Assembly: GCA_963782045.1 (NCBI GenBank)
Contig: CAWAIR010000033.1
Coordinates: 124,001-188,000, forward strand
Direction of reading: 5' to 3'
Source: CAVSRC01 sp963782045
GTDB taxonomy: Bacteria > Pseudomonadota > Alphaproteobacteria > Rhizobiales > Kaistiaceae
Length of the DNA stretch: 64,000 bases
How positions within the stretch are numbered: the stretch's first letter is position 1; the number at the start of each line of letters is the position of its first letter. Below the pieces are notes generated by a model that saw nothing but the letters and a program-made list of their open reading frames with translations, did not search any database and was not told the origin of the DNA. This document shows, one piece after another, positions 1 to 8,498 of the stretch. A program made the translations under genes and the position numbers.

Positions 1-474
1 CTCGACCGATGGCTGGCGCGGAACGGCGGAACGATCGCCGAAGCGACCGGCAGCGTGGCGCGGGTGAGCGCCAATGCGCTGAAGCTGCTCGACGCGCTGC
101 CTGAGCAGCCGCCGAAGGCGCTCGTCCACGGCGACTACTTTCCCGGCAACGTTCTCCTCGACGATGGGCTCACCCTCACCGGCCTGGTCGATTTCAGCGT
201 GTTCACGCTGGCTGGCGACCCGCTCTACGACGCCATCACCGCGGCGCTGTTCCTGGAGATGATCGGGGAGGCGGACGCCGACGACGTGGCGCTGGCGCGG
301 CGCCTGGTGCTTTCGCGTCATGGCGAGGCGATCCTCCCGGCAGGGCGCTTCTACCGCGCCTATGCGGCGATCCTGATGGCCGACCCCGCCAATGCGGCGC
401 CGCCCTATCCGCGGCTCTTCCAATGGAGCGTCGCGAACTTGCGCGCGCTGGCGGCGGGGAAGATGGATTTCTGA
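1..474 (+). CDS. APH/choline-kinase-family phosphotransferase, 3' part
   Basis: C-terminal portion of a kinase of the aminoglycoside/choline phosphotransferase fold. The frame is open from base 1, so the start lies outside the window; the GTG at 55 is internal. The catalytic-loop motif HGDYFPGNVLL is followed by LVDFS, matching the family's HGDxxxxN...D signature (catalytic Asp, then metal-binding Asp). The remaining helical part ends in an aromatic-rich tail. The substrate cannot be judged from this fragment, and many such proteins act on small metabolites rather than antibiotics. It is followed by about 200 non-coding bases carrying a dispersed repeat. Confidence 0.75.
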   Translation, partial: LDRWLARNGGTIAEATGSVARVSANALKLLDALPEQPPKALVHGDYFPGNVLLDDGLTLTGLVDFSVFTLAGDPLYDAITAALFLEMIGEADADDVALARRLVLSRHGEAILPAGRFYRAYAAILMADPANAAPPYPRLFQWSVANLRALAAGKMDF

Positions 475-490
475 CGGCGATCTTCGGCCC

Positions 491-557
491 GTAGCCCGGA
501 TGGACTGGGGCGAAATCCGGGGACCCCGCAATTCGCTTCGCTGCTTGCGGACTAAGA
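491..557. repeat. dispersed GTAGCCCGGATG-type intergenic repeat, copy 1
   Basis: Begins with GTAGCCCGGATG and contains GAAATCCGGGG. The same head recurs at 5601 and 40103, always between genes. It resembles the short palindromic intergenic elements common in Rhizobiales genomes. This copy keeps the left arm but lacks a clear right arm. Confidence 0.5.
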
Positions 558-682
558 TGCTGGAGTCCCGGGGGAAACGCGGCATCCCGGCGTCTTCAAC
601 CTCTGAATCACGTCGAAGGAGTTCAACCTCCGATTCAGGTTGAGGCGGCGCTCACATTTCGATTCAAGCGGGAGCGAATTCC

Positions 683-1699
683 TCAGTGCCGTGAACCGCT
701 TGCGCCGTCGCCGGGGAAGTCGGCCGGGTCGAAGCGGTACTGCTTCGAACAGAATTCGCAGGTGACCGAAATCACGCCGTCCTCGGTGCTCTCGGCGATC
801 TCCTCGGCCGTGAAGGTGGCGAGCAGGCCGGCGACCCGCTCACGCGAGCAGGAACATTCGTCGCGGATTTCGGCGGCGCGATAGACGCGCACGCCGCGCT
901 CGTGGAAGAGACGGAAGAGCAGGGTCTCAACCGGCACCGTCGGGTCGGTCAGCTCGTCGTCCTGAATGGTGCCGACCAGCGACTGGGCTTCGGTCCAGGC
1001 GTCGTCCTCGTCAAATTCGGCCGACGGCGCCGGGTCCGGATGGTCGCCGCCCGGAAGATCGGCCTGGCGCATGCGCTCCGGCGCGTCGGGCAGGAACTGA
1101 ACAAGCAGGCCGCCGGCGCGCCAGCGGTGATGCATCCGGTCGCCCTCGCGCACATGTATCTCGGCAGCGGCCAGGCGGACGCGGGTGGGGATCTGCTCCG
1201 ACTGGCGGAAGTAGGTATGGGCGACCTCCTCCAGGCTCTCGCCCTCGAGCGGCACCACACCCTGGTAGCGGTTCATGTGGCCGCCCTGATCGACGGTCAT
1301 GGCGAGCGTGCCATGGCCCAGCAGCGCGCCGGGCTCGCCGGCGCCGGCGGCTTCCGCCGCGGCCACGGCGGCATCATCGAAGCGGGCATAGGCGCGGATG
1401 CCGCCGCCGGTGCGGTAATCGACGACCAGCATGTCGACCGGCCCGTCGGTGCGCGTCTGCAGGATGAAGCGGCCGTCGAACTTCAGCGACGAGCCGAGCA
1501 GCACGGCAAGCACGGTCGCCTCGGCGAGCAGACGGGCAACGGCGGTCGGATAGGCATGGCGGGCGAGGATGGCGTCAATCACCGGGCCCATCTGGATCAC
1601 ACGGCCGCGCACGTCGATGGCCGCGACCTCGAACGGCCGCACGGCATCGTCGCCGGCCGGGCCGAGGCGCTCGTCGCTTGTCTCGATCCTCACCGTCAT
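683..1699 (-). CDS. hslO: Hsp33, redox-regulated molecular chaperone
   Basis: Cytoplasmic holdase activated by disulfide formation during oxidative stress. The zinc centre is visible near the C-terminus: CSC at residues 282-284 and CEFC at 314-317, a spacing of 29 that fits the family CxC-x(27-32)-CxxC pattern. About 338 residues, slightly longer than the E. coli protein. The ATG at 1699 overlaps the argF stop by ATGA and starts the conserved N-terminal domain; an in-frame extension further upstream only reads through argF. The argD-argF-hslO order is typical of Rhizobiales, so it is probably co-transcribed with arginine biosynthesis. Confidence 0.95.
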   Translation of the reverse strand: MTVRIETSDERLGPAGDDAVRPFEVAAIDVRGRVIQMGPVIDAILARHAYPTAVARLLAEATVLAVLLGSSLKFDGRFILQTRTDGPVDMLVVDYRTGGGIRAYARFDDAAVAAAEAAGAGEPGALLGHGTLAMTVDQGGHMNRYQGVVPLEGESLEEVAHTYFRQSEQIPTRVRLAAAEIHVREGDRMHHRWRAGGLLVQFLPDAPERMRQADLPGGDHPDPAPSAEFDEDDAWTEAQSLVGTIQDDELTDPTVPVETLLFRLFHERGVRVYRAAEIRDECSCSRERVAGLLATFTAEEIAESTEDGVISVTCEFCSKQYRFDPADFPGDGASGSRH

Positions 1700-2613
1700 G
1701 CGTTCATCCCGTCGAGGCAGAAGGCGAGGATGCCCTTCTGCGCGTGCAGCCGGTTCTCGGCCTCGTCGAAGACCACCGAGGCGGGGCCGTCGATGACCTC
1801 GTCGGTGACCTCCTCGCCGCGATGAGCCGGCAGGCAGTGCATGAAGATAGCGTCCGACGCCGCCTTGGCCATGAGGCGGCCGTTGACCTGATAGGGGCCG
1901 AGAAGATTGTGGCGGCGCTCGCGCTCCTCGTCGCCCATCGACACCCAGGTGTCGGTGACGACGCAATCGGCGCCGGCCGCGGCCTCGTCCGCGTCGGTGG
2001 TGGTGGTGACCGCGGCACCGTTGGCCTTGGCCCATTTGACGAGATCCGGCCTCGGCGAAAGTTCCGGCGGCGAGGCGATACGAAGCGCGAAGCCGAAGCG
2101 CGCGGCGGCATGGACCCAGGAGGCGAGCACGTTGTTGGCGTCGCCCAGCCAGGCCACCGTCTTGCCGGCGATCGACCCCTTCTTCTCCTCGTAGGTCATC
2201 ACGTCGGCCATCACCTGGCAGGGATGCGACAGGCGGGTGAGCCCGTTGATGACCGGAATGGTGGCGTTGGCGGCGAGCTCGGCGACCAGCGCGTGGTCGA
2301 GGGTGCGGATCATGATCGCATCGACGTAGCGGGAGAGCACGCGGGCGGTATCGGCGATGGTCTCCTCGCGGGAGAGCTGCATCTCCTTGCCGGTCAGCAT
2401 GATCGTCTCGCCGCCGAGCTCGCGCATGGCGACGTCGAAGGAGACGCGCGTGCGGGTCGACTGCTTGTCGAAGATCATCGCCAGCGTCCTGCCGGCGAAC
2501 GGCTTCGGCTGGGCCGGCGTGCGGCGCAGCCTCTTCAGCCGGCGCAACTCCTCGATAATGGCTCTCAGTGTTGCCGTGTCGTAGTCGGCGAGATCCAGAA
2601 AGTGGCGGACCAT
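1696..2613 (-). CDS. argF: ornithine carbamoyltransferase
   Basis: Makes citrulline from ornithine and carbamoyl phosphate in arginine biosynthesis. The carbamoyl-phosphate loop STRTR is at residues 52-56, HPCQ at 130-133, and the ornithine-binding HCLPAHRGEEV near the C-terminus. At 305 residues it has the normal anabolic OTC length. It starts 15 bases after the argD stop and its stop overlaps hslO, so the three genes form one minus-strand operon. Confidence 0.97.
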   Translation of the reverse strand: MVRHFLDLADYDTATLRAIIEELRRLKRLRRTPAQPKPFAGRTLAMIFDKQSTRTRVSFDVAMRELGGETIMLTGKEMQLSREETIADTARVLSRYVDAIMIRTLDHALVAELAANATIPVINGLTRLSHPCQVMADVMTYEEKKGSIAGKTVAWLGDANNVLASWVHAAARFGFALRIASPPELSPRPDLVKWAKANGAAVTTTTDADEAAAGADCVVTDTWVSMGDEERERRHNLLGPYQVNGRLMAKAASDAIFMHCLPAHRGEEVTDEVIDGPASVVFDEAENRLHAQKGILAFCLDGMNA

Positions 2614-2628
2614 CGGCGCACCCTTACC

Positions 2629-3822
2629 CTACTCCGCGACGGCCTTGGCCGGAGCCAGGACCGCAAGCGCCGCATCGAGACGGTCGATCGCGCCGTCGAT
2701 CTCGGCGTCGCTGACATTGAGCGGCGGCAGCAGCCGAACGACGTTCTCGCCGGCGCCAACCGCCAGCATGCCCTGATCGCGCAGCGCGGTGACGACATCG
2801 GCGGCCGGCCTGACGCAGCGCAGGCCGATGAGCAGCCCCTCGCCGCGGATCTCGGCGACCGTATCGGGATGGGCATCTACGACCGAAGCCAGCCGCTGCT
2901 TGAAATAGAGGCCCTTGCGGCGCACCTCCTCGAGGAAGGCCGGCTCGGCGACGATGTCCATGACCGCGTTACCGACCGCCATCGCCAGCGGGTTGCCGCC
3001 GAAGGTGGTGCCGTGGGTTCCGGGCGTCATGCCCTTGGCCGCCTCGGCCGTCGCCAGGCAGGCGCCGACGGGGAAGCCGCCGCCGAGACCCTTGGCGAGC
3101 GCCATGATGTCCGGCGCCGCACCCGACCATTCATAGGCGAACAGCTTGCCGGTGCGGCCGATGCCGGTCTGCACCTCGTCATAGATCAGCAACAGGTCGT
3201 GCTTGTCCGCGAGGGCGCGGAGGTCACGCAGGAACTGCGCCGGCACCATGCGGATGCCGCCCTCGCCCTGGATCGGCTCGATCATGATCGCCGCGGTCTG
3301 AGGCCCGATCGCCGCTTCCACCGCCTTGAGATCGCCGAGCGGAAGTTGAACGAAGCCGCCGGGCACCGGGGCATAGCCTTCCTGATATTTCGGATTGGCA
3401 GCGGCGGCGAGCGTCGCCAGCGTGCGGCCATGGAAGGCCCCGGCAAAGGTGATGATCTCGTTCTTCTCGGGATGACCGCCGACGAAATGATAGCGGCGCG
3501 CCGTCTTGATGGCGCACTCGACGGCCTCGGCGCCGGAATTGCCGAAGAACACCTTGTCGGCGAAGGAGAGCGCGGTGAGCTTGTCGGCAAGCGCCTCCTG
3601 TTCGGGGATGCGGTAGAGGTTGGAGACGTGCCACAGGCGGCCCGCCTGCTCGGTCAATGCCTTGACCAGCGCGGGATGGGCATGGCCGAGCGCGTTGACG
3701 GCAATGCCCCCGCCGAAATCGAGCAGCCGCCTGCCATCGGTCGTCTCGACCCATGAGCCTTCGCCGCGAGCGAAGGCGATCGGCGCGCGTGCAATCGTGT
3801 CGTAGAGCGATGAGCGGTCCAT
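2629..3822 (-). CDS. argD: acetylornithine aminotransferase
   Basis: Class III PLP aminotransferase that converts N-acetylglutamate semialdehyde to N-acetylornithine; this enzyme type often also accepts N-succinyl-diaminopimelate. The IYDEVQTGIGRTG cofactor region and the downstream ALAKGLGGGFPVGA segment holding the Schiff-base lysine are present. 397 residues, normal length. It is first of the argD-argF-hslO group. The ATG at 3822 is preceded by about 55 bases after a terminator of the upstream gene, so the operon's promoter should lie there. Confidence 0.96.
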   Translation of the reverse strand: MDRSSLYDTIARAPIAFARGEGSWVETTDGRRLLDFGGGIAVNALGHAHPALVKALTEQAGRLWHVSNLYRIPEQEALADKLTALSFADKVFFGNSGAEAVECAIKTARRYHFVGGHPEKNEIITFAGAFHGRTLATLAAAANPKYQEGYAPVPGGFVQLPLGDLKAVEAAIGPQTAAIMIEPIQGEGGIRMVPAQFLRDLRALADKHDLLLIYDEVQTGIGRTGKLFAYEWSGAAPDIMALAKGLGGGFPVGACLATAEAAKGMTPGTHGTTFGGNPLAMAVGNAVMDIVAEPAFLEEVRRKGLYFKQRLASVVDAHPDTVAEIRGEGLLIGLRCVRPAADVVTALRDQGMLAVGAGENVVRLLPPLNVSDAEIDGAIDRLDAALAVLAPAKAVAE

Positions 3823-3875
3823 GTCTGCCGCCTCGGGGCCGAGGGCCCCGCGTCCGTTTATCCAGAGGCCAAAAC

Positions 3876-3901
3876 TAAAAAGTGCCGCCGGAGGGCAGCA
3901 C
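3876..3901 (-). terminator. rho-independent terminator after the GT25-like gene
   Basis: On the minus strand an 8-bp stem (GTGCTGCC with GGCGGCAC, one G-T pair) is followed directly by five T. It separates the glycosyltransferase gene at 3966 from argD. Confidence 0.75.
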
Positions 3902-3965
3902 CTGATCCTTGGCCGCCCTTATCGACCCAAGCCGTTGGCCTGTCAATGAATCGGGCGCCCGGCGC

Positions 3966-4784
3966 CTACAGGCGGATCATGGCGCCGACGAAATCGTAAG
4001 TGGGGTCGCTCGTCTGGAGATGACCGAGCTGGCCGAGGCGCTCGAGCAGGGCGCCGCGGTCGCGATCGGCGAAGAAGGAATTACGTAGCAGGAGCAAGAG
4101 CTTGTTGTAGTCCGGCGCGATCGGCTGAAGGCCCGAGCTGGAACCGTCGGCGAGGTCGGTGACGGTGAGGAACGGCACGGTCAGCGCGGCCCGCGCCTGG
4201 CCCTGCTGGACCAGGCGGTGAAGGAAGCTGTCGAACGGCAGGAAGGGCCCGCCGGCGAGCTCCTGGCGCAGCGGACCAAGAAGGCGGGCAGCACCGGCTG
4301 GGCTGACCACATAGGAAGCGGCCGAGCCAACGCGAAGCTGGCGCATGGCCACCAGCCGCGTGCGCTCAACGGCGAAGGGCTGACCGGCCGGTGGTGAGGC
4401 CTGCGTGCGCACGTCGTGCAGGGCACGCACCAGCCGCTCGTCCGGATCCACCCACATCTCCAGGAAGACCGCATCGAACGCATCCATCGTGCCGAGCGAC
4501 GCAATCCAGTCCATGAAGGGAACGACGTACCGCGTGGGCACGCTGTCGTCCTCCATGATATGCACCAGTCCGTCGGCCGATGCAGCGAGTTCCAGCGCGC
4601 GCACATGACTGTGGAAGCAACCGATCATAGCCGCATTGATCGGCTGCCCGGCCGGAACGATGGTCGCGGCATCGGTGGCAGCGAGGCGCCGGTAGATTTG
4701 TGTGAGGCCGAGGCGATCGAGATCGCCCTCGATGCGCCGGCGACGATCCACGGCACGGTCGAGGTTGATATAGATGCCACGCAT
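3966..4784 (-). CDS. glycosyltransferase family 25-like protein
   Basis: The N-terminus MRGIYINLDRAVDRR is the hallmark of family 25 LPS/collagen-type glycosyltransferases, and HIMEDDSVPT fits the usual ExD/EDD region. About 272 residues. I chose the ATG at 4784 because the family homology begins there; an in-frame upstream ATG would add 55 unrelated residues. Family members usually transfer galactose or a related sugar onto lipopolysaccharide, but the acceptor here is unknown. It stands alone, with its own terminator. Confidence 0.75.
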   Translation of the reverse strand: MRGIYINLDRAVDRRRRIEGDLDRLGLTQIYRRLAATDAATIVPAGQPINAAMIGCFHSHVRALELAASADGLVHIMEDDSVPTRYVVPFMDWIASLGTMDAFDAVFLEMWVDPDERLVRALHDVRTQASPPAGQPFAVERTRLVAMRQLRVGSAASYVVSPAGAARLLGPLRQELAGGPFLPFDSFLHRLVQQGQARAALTVPFLTVTDLADGSSSGLQPIAPDYNKLLLLLRNSFFADRDRGALLERLGQLGHLQTSDPTYDFVGAMIRL

Positions 4785-4878
4785 GCGCGGCTGATTGCTG
4801 CCGATGCCGCTCACGCGGTGTGGCTCTTTTAACTCATACCTCGCACGATCTGGGGAAAACCGAGGTAATCCACCTATC

Positions 4879-5034
4879 GATTCGCCCGGAACTCTTGTCA
4901 GCGAGTCAACGGCTATTGTAGCGTGCCCCCTGTCGAGTACGACAAACAAGAATTTGCGGCGGTCCTCAGTTCCATTGTCATGCGTTTGGCGTCTTCCAGC
5001 GGAGCGGTTGACGCGCGAGGAAGGATTCCGAGTC
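4879..5034. promoter_or_regulatory. cluster of four GANTC (CcrM methylation) sites upstream of gcrA
   Basis: GATTC at 4879 and 5024 and GAGTC at 4903 and 5030 lie within 160 bases of the gcrA start. GANTC is methylated by CcrM in most alphaproteobacteria, and GcrA reads this methylation at its target promoters. The arrangement suggests cell-cycle-dependent control of gcrA, which is inference. Confidence 0.5.
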
Positions 5035-5060
5035 CGCCGCCGGCAACAGGATGATGCGGC

Positions 5061-5570
5061 ATGAGCTGGACAGACGAACGCGTCGAGTTGCTCAAGAAAC
5101 TATGGAGTGAGGGGCTGAGCGCCAGCCAGATCGCGGCACAGCTCGGCGGCGTGACCCGTAACGCCGTGATCGGCAAGGTGCATCGCCTCAGTCTGTCGGG
5201 GCGTGCCAAGCCTGCCTCGTCGAACCCCCGGCCGCGCAAGGTGCGCGCGGCATCGCCCGGCCGCCCGGTGCGCCATTACGTTTCCGGCAACACGGCACTG
5301 AAGACGCACGCCAACCCGGCACCGCGGCGCCTGCCGGCACCGGTGGCGCTGGAGGACGTGGTGGTGCCGATCAGCCTCAAGGTGTCGCTGCTGGCGCTCA
5401 ACGACACCATGTGCAAATGGCCGGAGGGCGACCCCGGTGCCGAAGGCTTCCACTTCTGCGGCCACCGCAACTGGAACGGCCTGCCCTATTGCGAATATCA
5501 CGCCCGTCTTGCCTACCAGCCGGTCGACCGGCGGCGCGACCGCGACCGGCGCAGCGGCAGCGCCTATTGA
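5061..5570 (+). CDS. gcrA: GcrA cell cycle regulator
   Basis: DNA-binding transcription co-activator that works with sigma-70 RNA polymerase at CcrM-methylated promoters. The conserved N-terminus MSWTDERVELLKKLW and the helix-turn-helix GLSASQIAAQLG are intact. The C-terminal sigma-binding domain with MCKWPEGDP...FCGH...YCEYH is also complete. 169 residues, normal length. The middle is a Pro/Arg-rich linker. It stands alone on the plus strand, preceded by a GANTC-rich intergenic region. Confidence 0.96.
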   Translation: MSWTDERVELLKKLWSEGLSASQIAAQLGGVTRNAVIGKVHRLSLSGRAKPASSNPRPRKVRAASPGRPVRHYVSGNTALKTHANPAPRRLPAPVALEDVVVPISLKVSLLALNDTMCKWPEGDPGAEGFHFCGHRNWNGLPYCEYHARLAYQPVDRRRDRDRRSGSAY

Positions 5571-5600
5571 GGATCGCAGGCGTTCGGCTCGATTGAAGCT

Positions 5601-5679
5601 GTAGCCCGCATGCGGCGAAGCGGAATGTGGGGGGATACCCCTTGCATGCCGGATTACGCTGACGCTCCATCCGGGCTAC
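5601..5679. repeat. dispersed GTAGCCCG...CGGGCTAC palindromic repeat, copy 2
   Basis: Left arm GTAGCCCGCATGC and right arm CATCCGGGCTAC flank about 55 bases, so the transcript can fold into a long hairpin. Same family as the copies at 491 and 40103. It sits between gcrA and the c-type protein gene. Confidence 0.6.
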
Positions 5680-5694
5680 GCGCTGGCCCGCGAC

Positions 5695-6918
5695 TTACTT
5701 GTCGCCGGAACTGACGCTCTCGGCCTCGATCAGCGACCAGACGAAATCGAGGGCGAGGAAGCGCTCGCGGCCGCCTGCAACCTGACCCGGCAGAAGGAAC
5801 TCGTCGGGTTGCGGCTCGCCGTAATAGCTGGTCACCCGGCCGTCGGAATCGATCTTGAACACCGGCAGACGCATGGGGACGGGGCGCGCCGGCTGGTGGT
5901 CCTTGTCGTTGGGGCCAATCGCAAAGCTCGCCGGCTCGTTGCGGCTGGGGCCGATGGTCGAGCGGACATGACATGACATGCAGGAGGCGGTCTGCTGGAA
6001 GCCGGTCTCCAGCTCAGAATTGGCCAGGATCACCGGGTTGCCGTCGACGTCGCTGTAGTCGATCTGGGTTCCGCGCAGGCGGTAGTTCTCCCAGCGCGTG
6101 CCCTCGAGACCGAAGCCGGTGGGTGCGCGGTTGCAATCGAGCTCGGTCGCCGGGCAGGCGGCACTGTCGCTTGACGGATTGAGCCAGCCCTCATCGAAGA
6201 TGCCGGGACGATAGGGATTGTCGACGTGCTCGAAGGTCGCCCAGAACCAGTGGGGTAGGACCTTGGACTGGATGTGCAGCGCGGTCAGGCCATAGATGTA
6301 GCGGTGCTTGGTCTTGGCATCCCTGAACTCCTCCCACTGATAGCGCGCCTTGTCCTCCTCGCCGATCGCCCGCCACACCGCCTGGACCTCGATGGAGCCG
6401 GGCGGAAAGGCGATCGGCCGGTCGTTGTAGAAGAACCACTGCTGGCCCTCGACCGAATAGAGGCTGTTTTCGCGGATGTAGTCGTAGGCCGGGCGGTTGA
6501 GACGCACCTCCTCCTGCTCGTCGCTGACGCTGCCCGACTTGACCGACGACACGTCGCGGAACATGGCGATCTGACGCGGAACCGAACGGGAATTGAGCGT
6601 GCGCGTGCCCGACCAGTCGATCTCTTCCCAGGTCGGCGGCTGGGCGCCCTTGGCAAGGAAGGCCTGATCGGAGGCAGCCCAGGTCTCGAACATGACCCTG
6701 CCGGGATCGCCGTAGGGCCGGTCGGTCGCCGGCATGCGGCTCGCCTCATCGGCCGGCCAGGTCAGCGCGACGAACAGATTCCAAGCGAAACGATCGGGAT
6801 CGCGGGCGGCAAGCGCGGCATCTGTCGGGATGTCCCAGGGGTCGGCGGCCACCGCGGGAAGGGCTGGAAGGGCCATCGTCAGGCCCGCCAGCAAACCGAA
6901 CACGACACGTCGCATCAC
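5695..6918 (-). CDS. periplasmic monohaem c-type protein, unknown family
   Basis: 407 residues with a clear signal peptide (MRRVVFGLLAGLTMALPALPAVA, cleaved before ADPWD). There is a single haem-binding motif, CMSCH, at residues 313-317. The N-terminal 310 residues are rich in Trp and Tyr and carry no recognised enzyme motif. It is therefore a secreted protein with probably one covalent haem, unusually large for a simple cytochrome c. No partner dehydrogenase is adjacent. Assignment beyond 'c-type protein' is not supported. Confidence 0.7.
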   Translation of the reverse strand: MMRRVVFGLLAGLTMALPALPAVAADPWDIPTDAALAARDPDRFAWNLFVALTWPADEASRMPATDRPYGDPGRVMFETWAASDQAFLAKGAQPPTWEEIDWSGTRTLNSRSVPRQIAMFRDVSSVKSGSVSDEQEEVRLNRPAYDYIRENSLYSVEGQQWFFYNDRPIAFPPGSIEVQAVWRAIGEEDKARYQWEEFRDAKTKHRYIYGLTALHIQSKVLPHWFWATFEHVDNPYRPGIFDEGWLNPSSDSAACPATELDCNRAPTGFGLEGTRWENYRLRGTQIDYSDVDGNPVILANSELETGFQQTASCMSCHVRSTIGPSRNEPASFAIGPNDKDHQPARPVPMRLPVFKIDSDGRVTSYYGEPQPDEFLLPGQVAGGRERFLALDFVWSLIEAESVSSGDK

Positions 6919-7026
6919 GCCCTCCGCAACTCACACAGACTCACAACAGCCATGCGGCGGAGTTGAGGCTAGCAAACCGGCGCGCGAGGGCAAGCTCAGG
7001 CTGCGCGCGCGATTAACGCGGCCCTG

Positions 7027-7725
7027 TCAGAGCGCGACGGCGAAGCTCTCGTCAAAGGAATAGCCGGAGCCGCGCACGGTGCGGATGGGGTCGCGGCCAC
7101 GGCCGAGCGCCTTCCGCAGGCGGCCGACGTGGACATCGACGGTGCGCTCGTCGACGAAGACGTCGCGGCCCCAGACGCTGTCGAGAAGCTGGGCACGCGA
7201 GAACACCCGGCCGGGGCTCTGCATGAGGAATTCGAGCAGGCGGAACTCGGTCGGGCCGAGGTGCAGCTCGTGGCCGTTGCGGCGGACGCGATGGGTGTCG
7301 CGGTCGAGCTCGATGTCGCCGCCCTTGAGCACGGACGCGACCAGTTCGGGTTTCGACCGCCTGAGGATGGCGCGCACACGCGCCATCAGTTCGGGGACCG
7401 AGAACGGCTTGACGACGTAGTCGTCGGCGCCGGTGGCAAGCCCACGGACGCGCTCCAACTCCTCGCCACGCGCGGTCAGCATGATGATCGGCAGGCCACG
7501 GGTGGCGTCGCGGGTACGCAGGCGCCGGCACAGCTCGATGCCGGAGATGCCCGGCAGCATCCAGTCGAGCAGCAGCAGGTCGGGCACGTTCTCGCGCAGC
7601 CGCGTCTCGGCGTCGTCGCCGCGCTCGACCGTGTCAACCGCGTAGCCCTCCGCCTCGAGATTGTAGCGGAGCATCAGCGACAGCGGTTCCTCGTCCTCGA
7701 CGATCATCACCTTCGGGGTCATCAT
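7027..7725 (-). CDS. phoB: phosphate regulon response regulator PhoB
   Basis: OmpR/PhoB-type regulator. The receiver domain has the phospho-acceptor Asp54 (LLLLDWMLPG) and the conserved Lys in KPFSVPEL. The winged-helix domain has the transactivation and DNA-recognition segments ERTVDVHVGRLRKAL. Phosphorylated by PhoR at low phosphate, it would bind the Pho box found before pstS. 232 residues. Last gene of the phoR-pst-phoU-phoB group, 30 bases after phoU. Confidence 0.97.
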   Translation of the reverse strand: MMTPKVMIVEDEEPLSLMLRYNLEAEGYAVDTVERGDDAETRLRENVPDLLLLDWMLPGISGIELCRRLRTRDATRGLPIIMLTARGEELERVRGLATGADDYVVKPFSVPELMARVRAILRRSKPELVASVLKGGDIELDRDTHRVRRNGHELHLGPTEFRLLEFLMQSPGRVFSRAQLLDSVWGRDVFVDERTVDVHVGRLRKALGRGRDPIRTVRGSGYSFDESFAVAL

Positions 7726-7755
7726 CTGAGCTCCGATCGGCCAGCGCCCGCTGGT

Positions 7756-8475
7756 TCAGGTATCGTTGTATTCGACCGAGGTAAGGCTCGACTTGTCCTG
7801 CTTGGGACGCTCGTCGGCCAGCACTGCGCCGGTGATGAGATAGTGCAGCGTCTCGGCGATGTTGGTGGCGTGGTCGCCGATGCGCTCGAGGTTCTTGGCG
7901 CAGAACAGGAGGTGCGTGCACATGGTGATGTTGCGCGGGTCCTCCATCATGTAGGTGAGGAGCTCGCGGAACAGCGAGGTGTACATCGCGTCGATCTCGT
8001 TATCGCGCTCCCACACGACGAGGGCGGAAGTGAGATCGCGGGCGGCGAATGCATCGAGGATCGCCTTGAGCTGGGCCAACGCCATCTCGGCGATGTGCTC
8101 GACGCCGACGACCAGCCGCTGCTGGCCGAAATTGGTCTCGATGGCGATGACGCGCTTGGCGGTGTTCTTGGCAAGATCGCCGACGCGCTCCAGATCGTTG
8201 GCGATGTGGATCGCCGCCATGATCTCGCGCAGATCGCGCGCCATCGGCTGGCGCCGGGCGATCATCTGGATGGCGCTTTCCTCGATCTGCTGCTGGAGCT
8301 TGTCGATGCGCTGATCGCCGGAGATGACGCGCTGGGCGAGCGCGGCATCACGGTTGACCAGGGCGGCAACCGAATTGGCCACGTACTGCTCGGCAAGGCC
8401 GCCCATCTCGGCGAGCTTGCGGGACAGCTCGCCCAACTCCTCGTCGAACGAGGCTACGGTGTGTTGGTCCGCCAT
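7756..8475 (-). CDS. phoU: phosphate transport regulator PhoU
   Basis: Helical two-PhoU-domain protein of 239 residues that links Pst transporter activity to PhoR and keeps the kinase off when phosphate is plentiful. Both PhoU repeats are recognisable, each with the metal-binding pattern around DLRE(I) and (D)LERIGDHATNIAE. It starts 23 bases after pstB and precedes phoB. Confidence 0.96.
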   Translation of the reverse strand: MADQHTVASFDEELGELSRKLAEMGGLAEQYVANSVAALVNRDAALAQRVISGDQRIDKLQQQIEESAIQMIARRQPMARDLREIMAAIHIANDLERVGDLAKNTAKRVIAIETNFGQQRLVVGVEHIAEMALAQLKAILDAFAARDLTSALVVWERDNEIDAMYTSLFRELLTYMMEDPRNITMCTHLLFCAKNLERIGDHATNIAETLHYLITGAVLADERPKQDKSSLTSVEYNDT

Positions 8476-8498
8476 TGTCGCGCTCTCCAGCGTGCCGG

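Noticed and set aside
1678..3756. 692-codon plus-strand reading frame opposite hslO-argF-argD
   Set aside because: Antisense shadow of three well-supported genes; its residues are low-complexity Gly/Arg/Asp/Ala typical of reverse-strand GC-rich frames.
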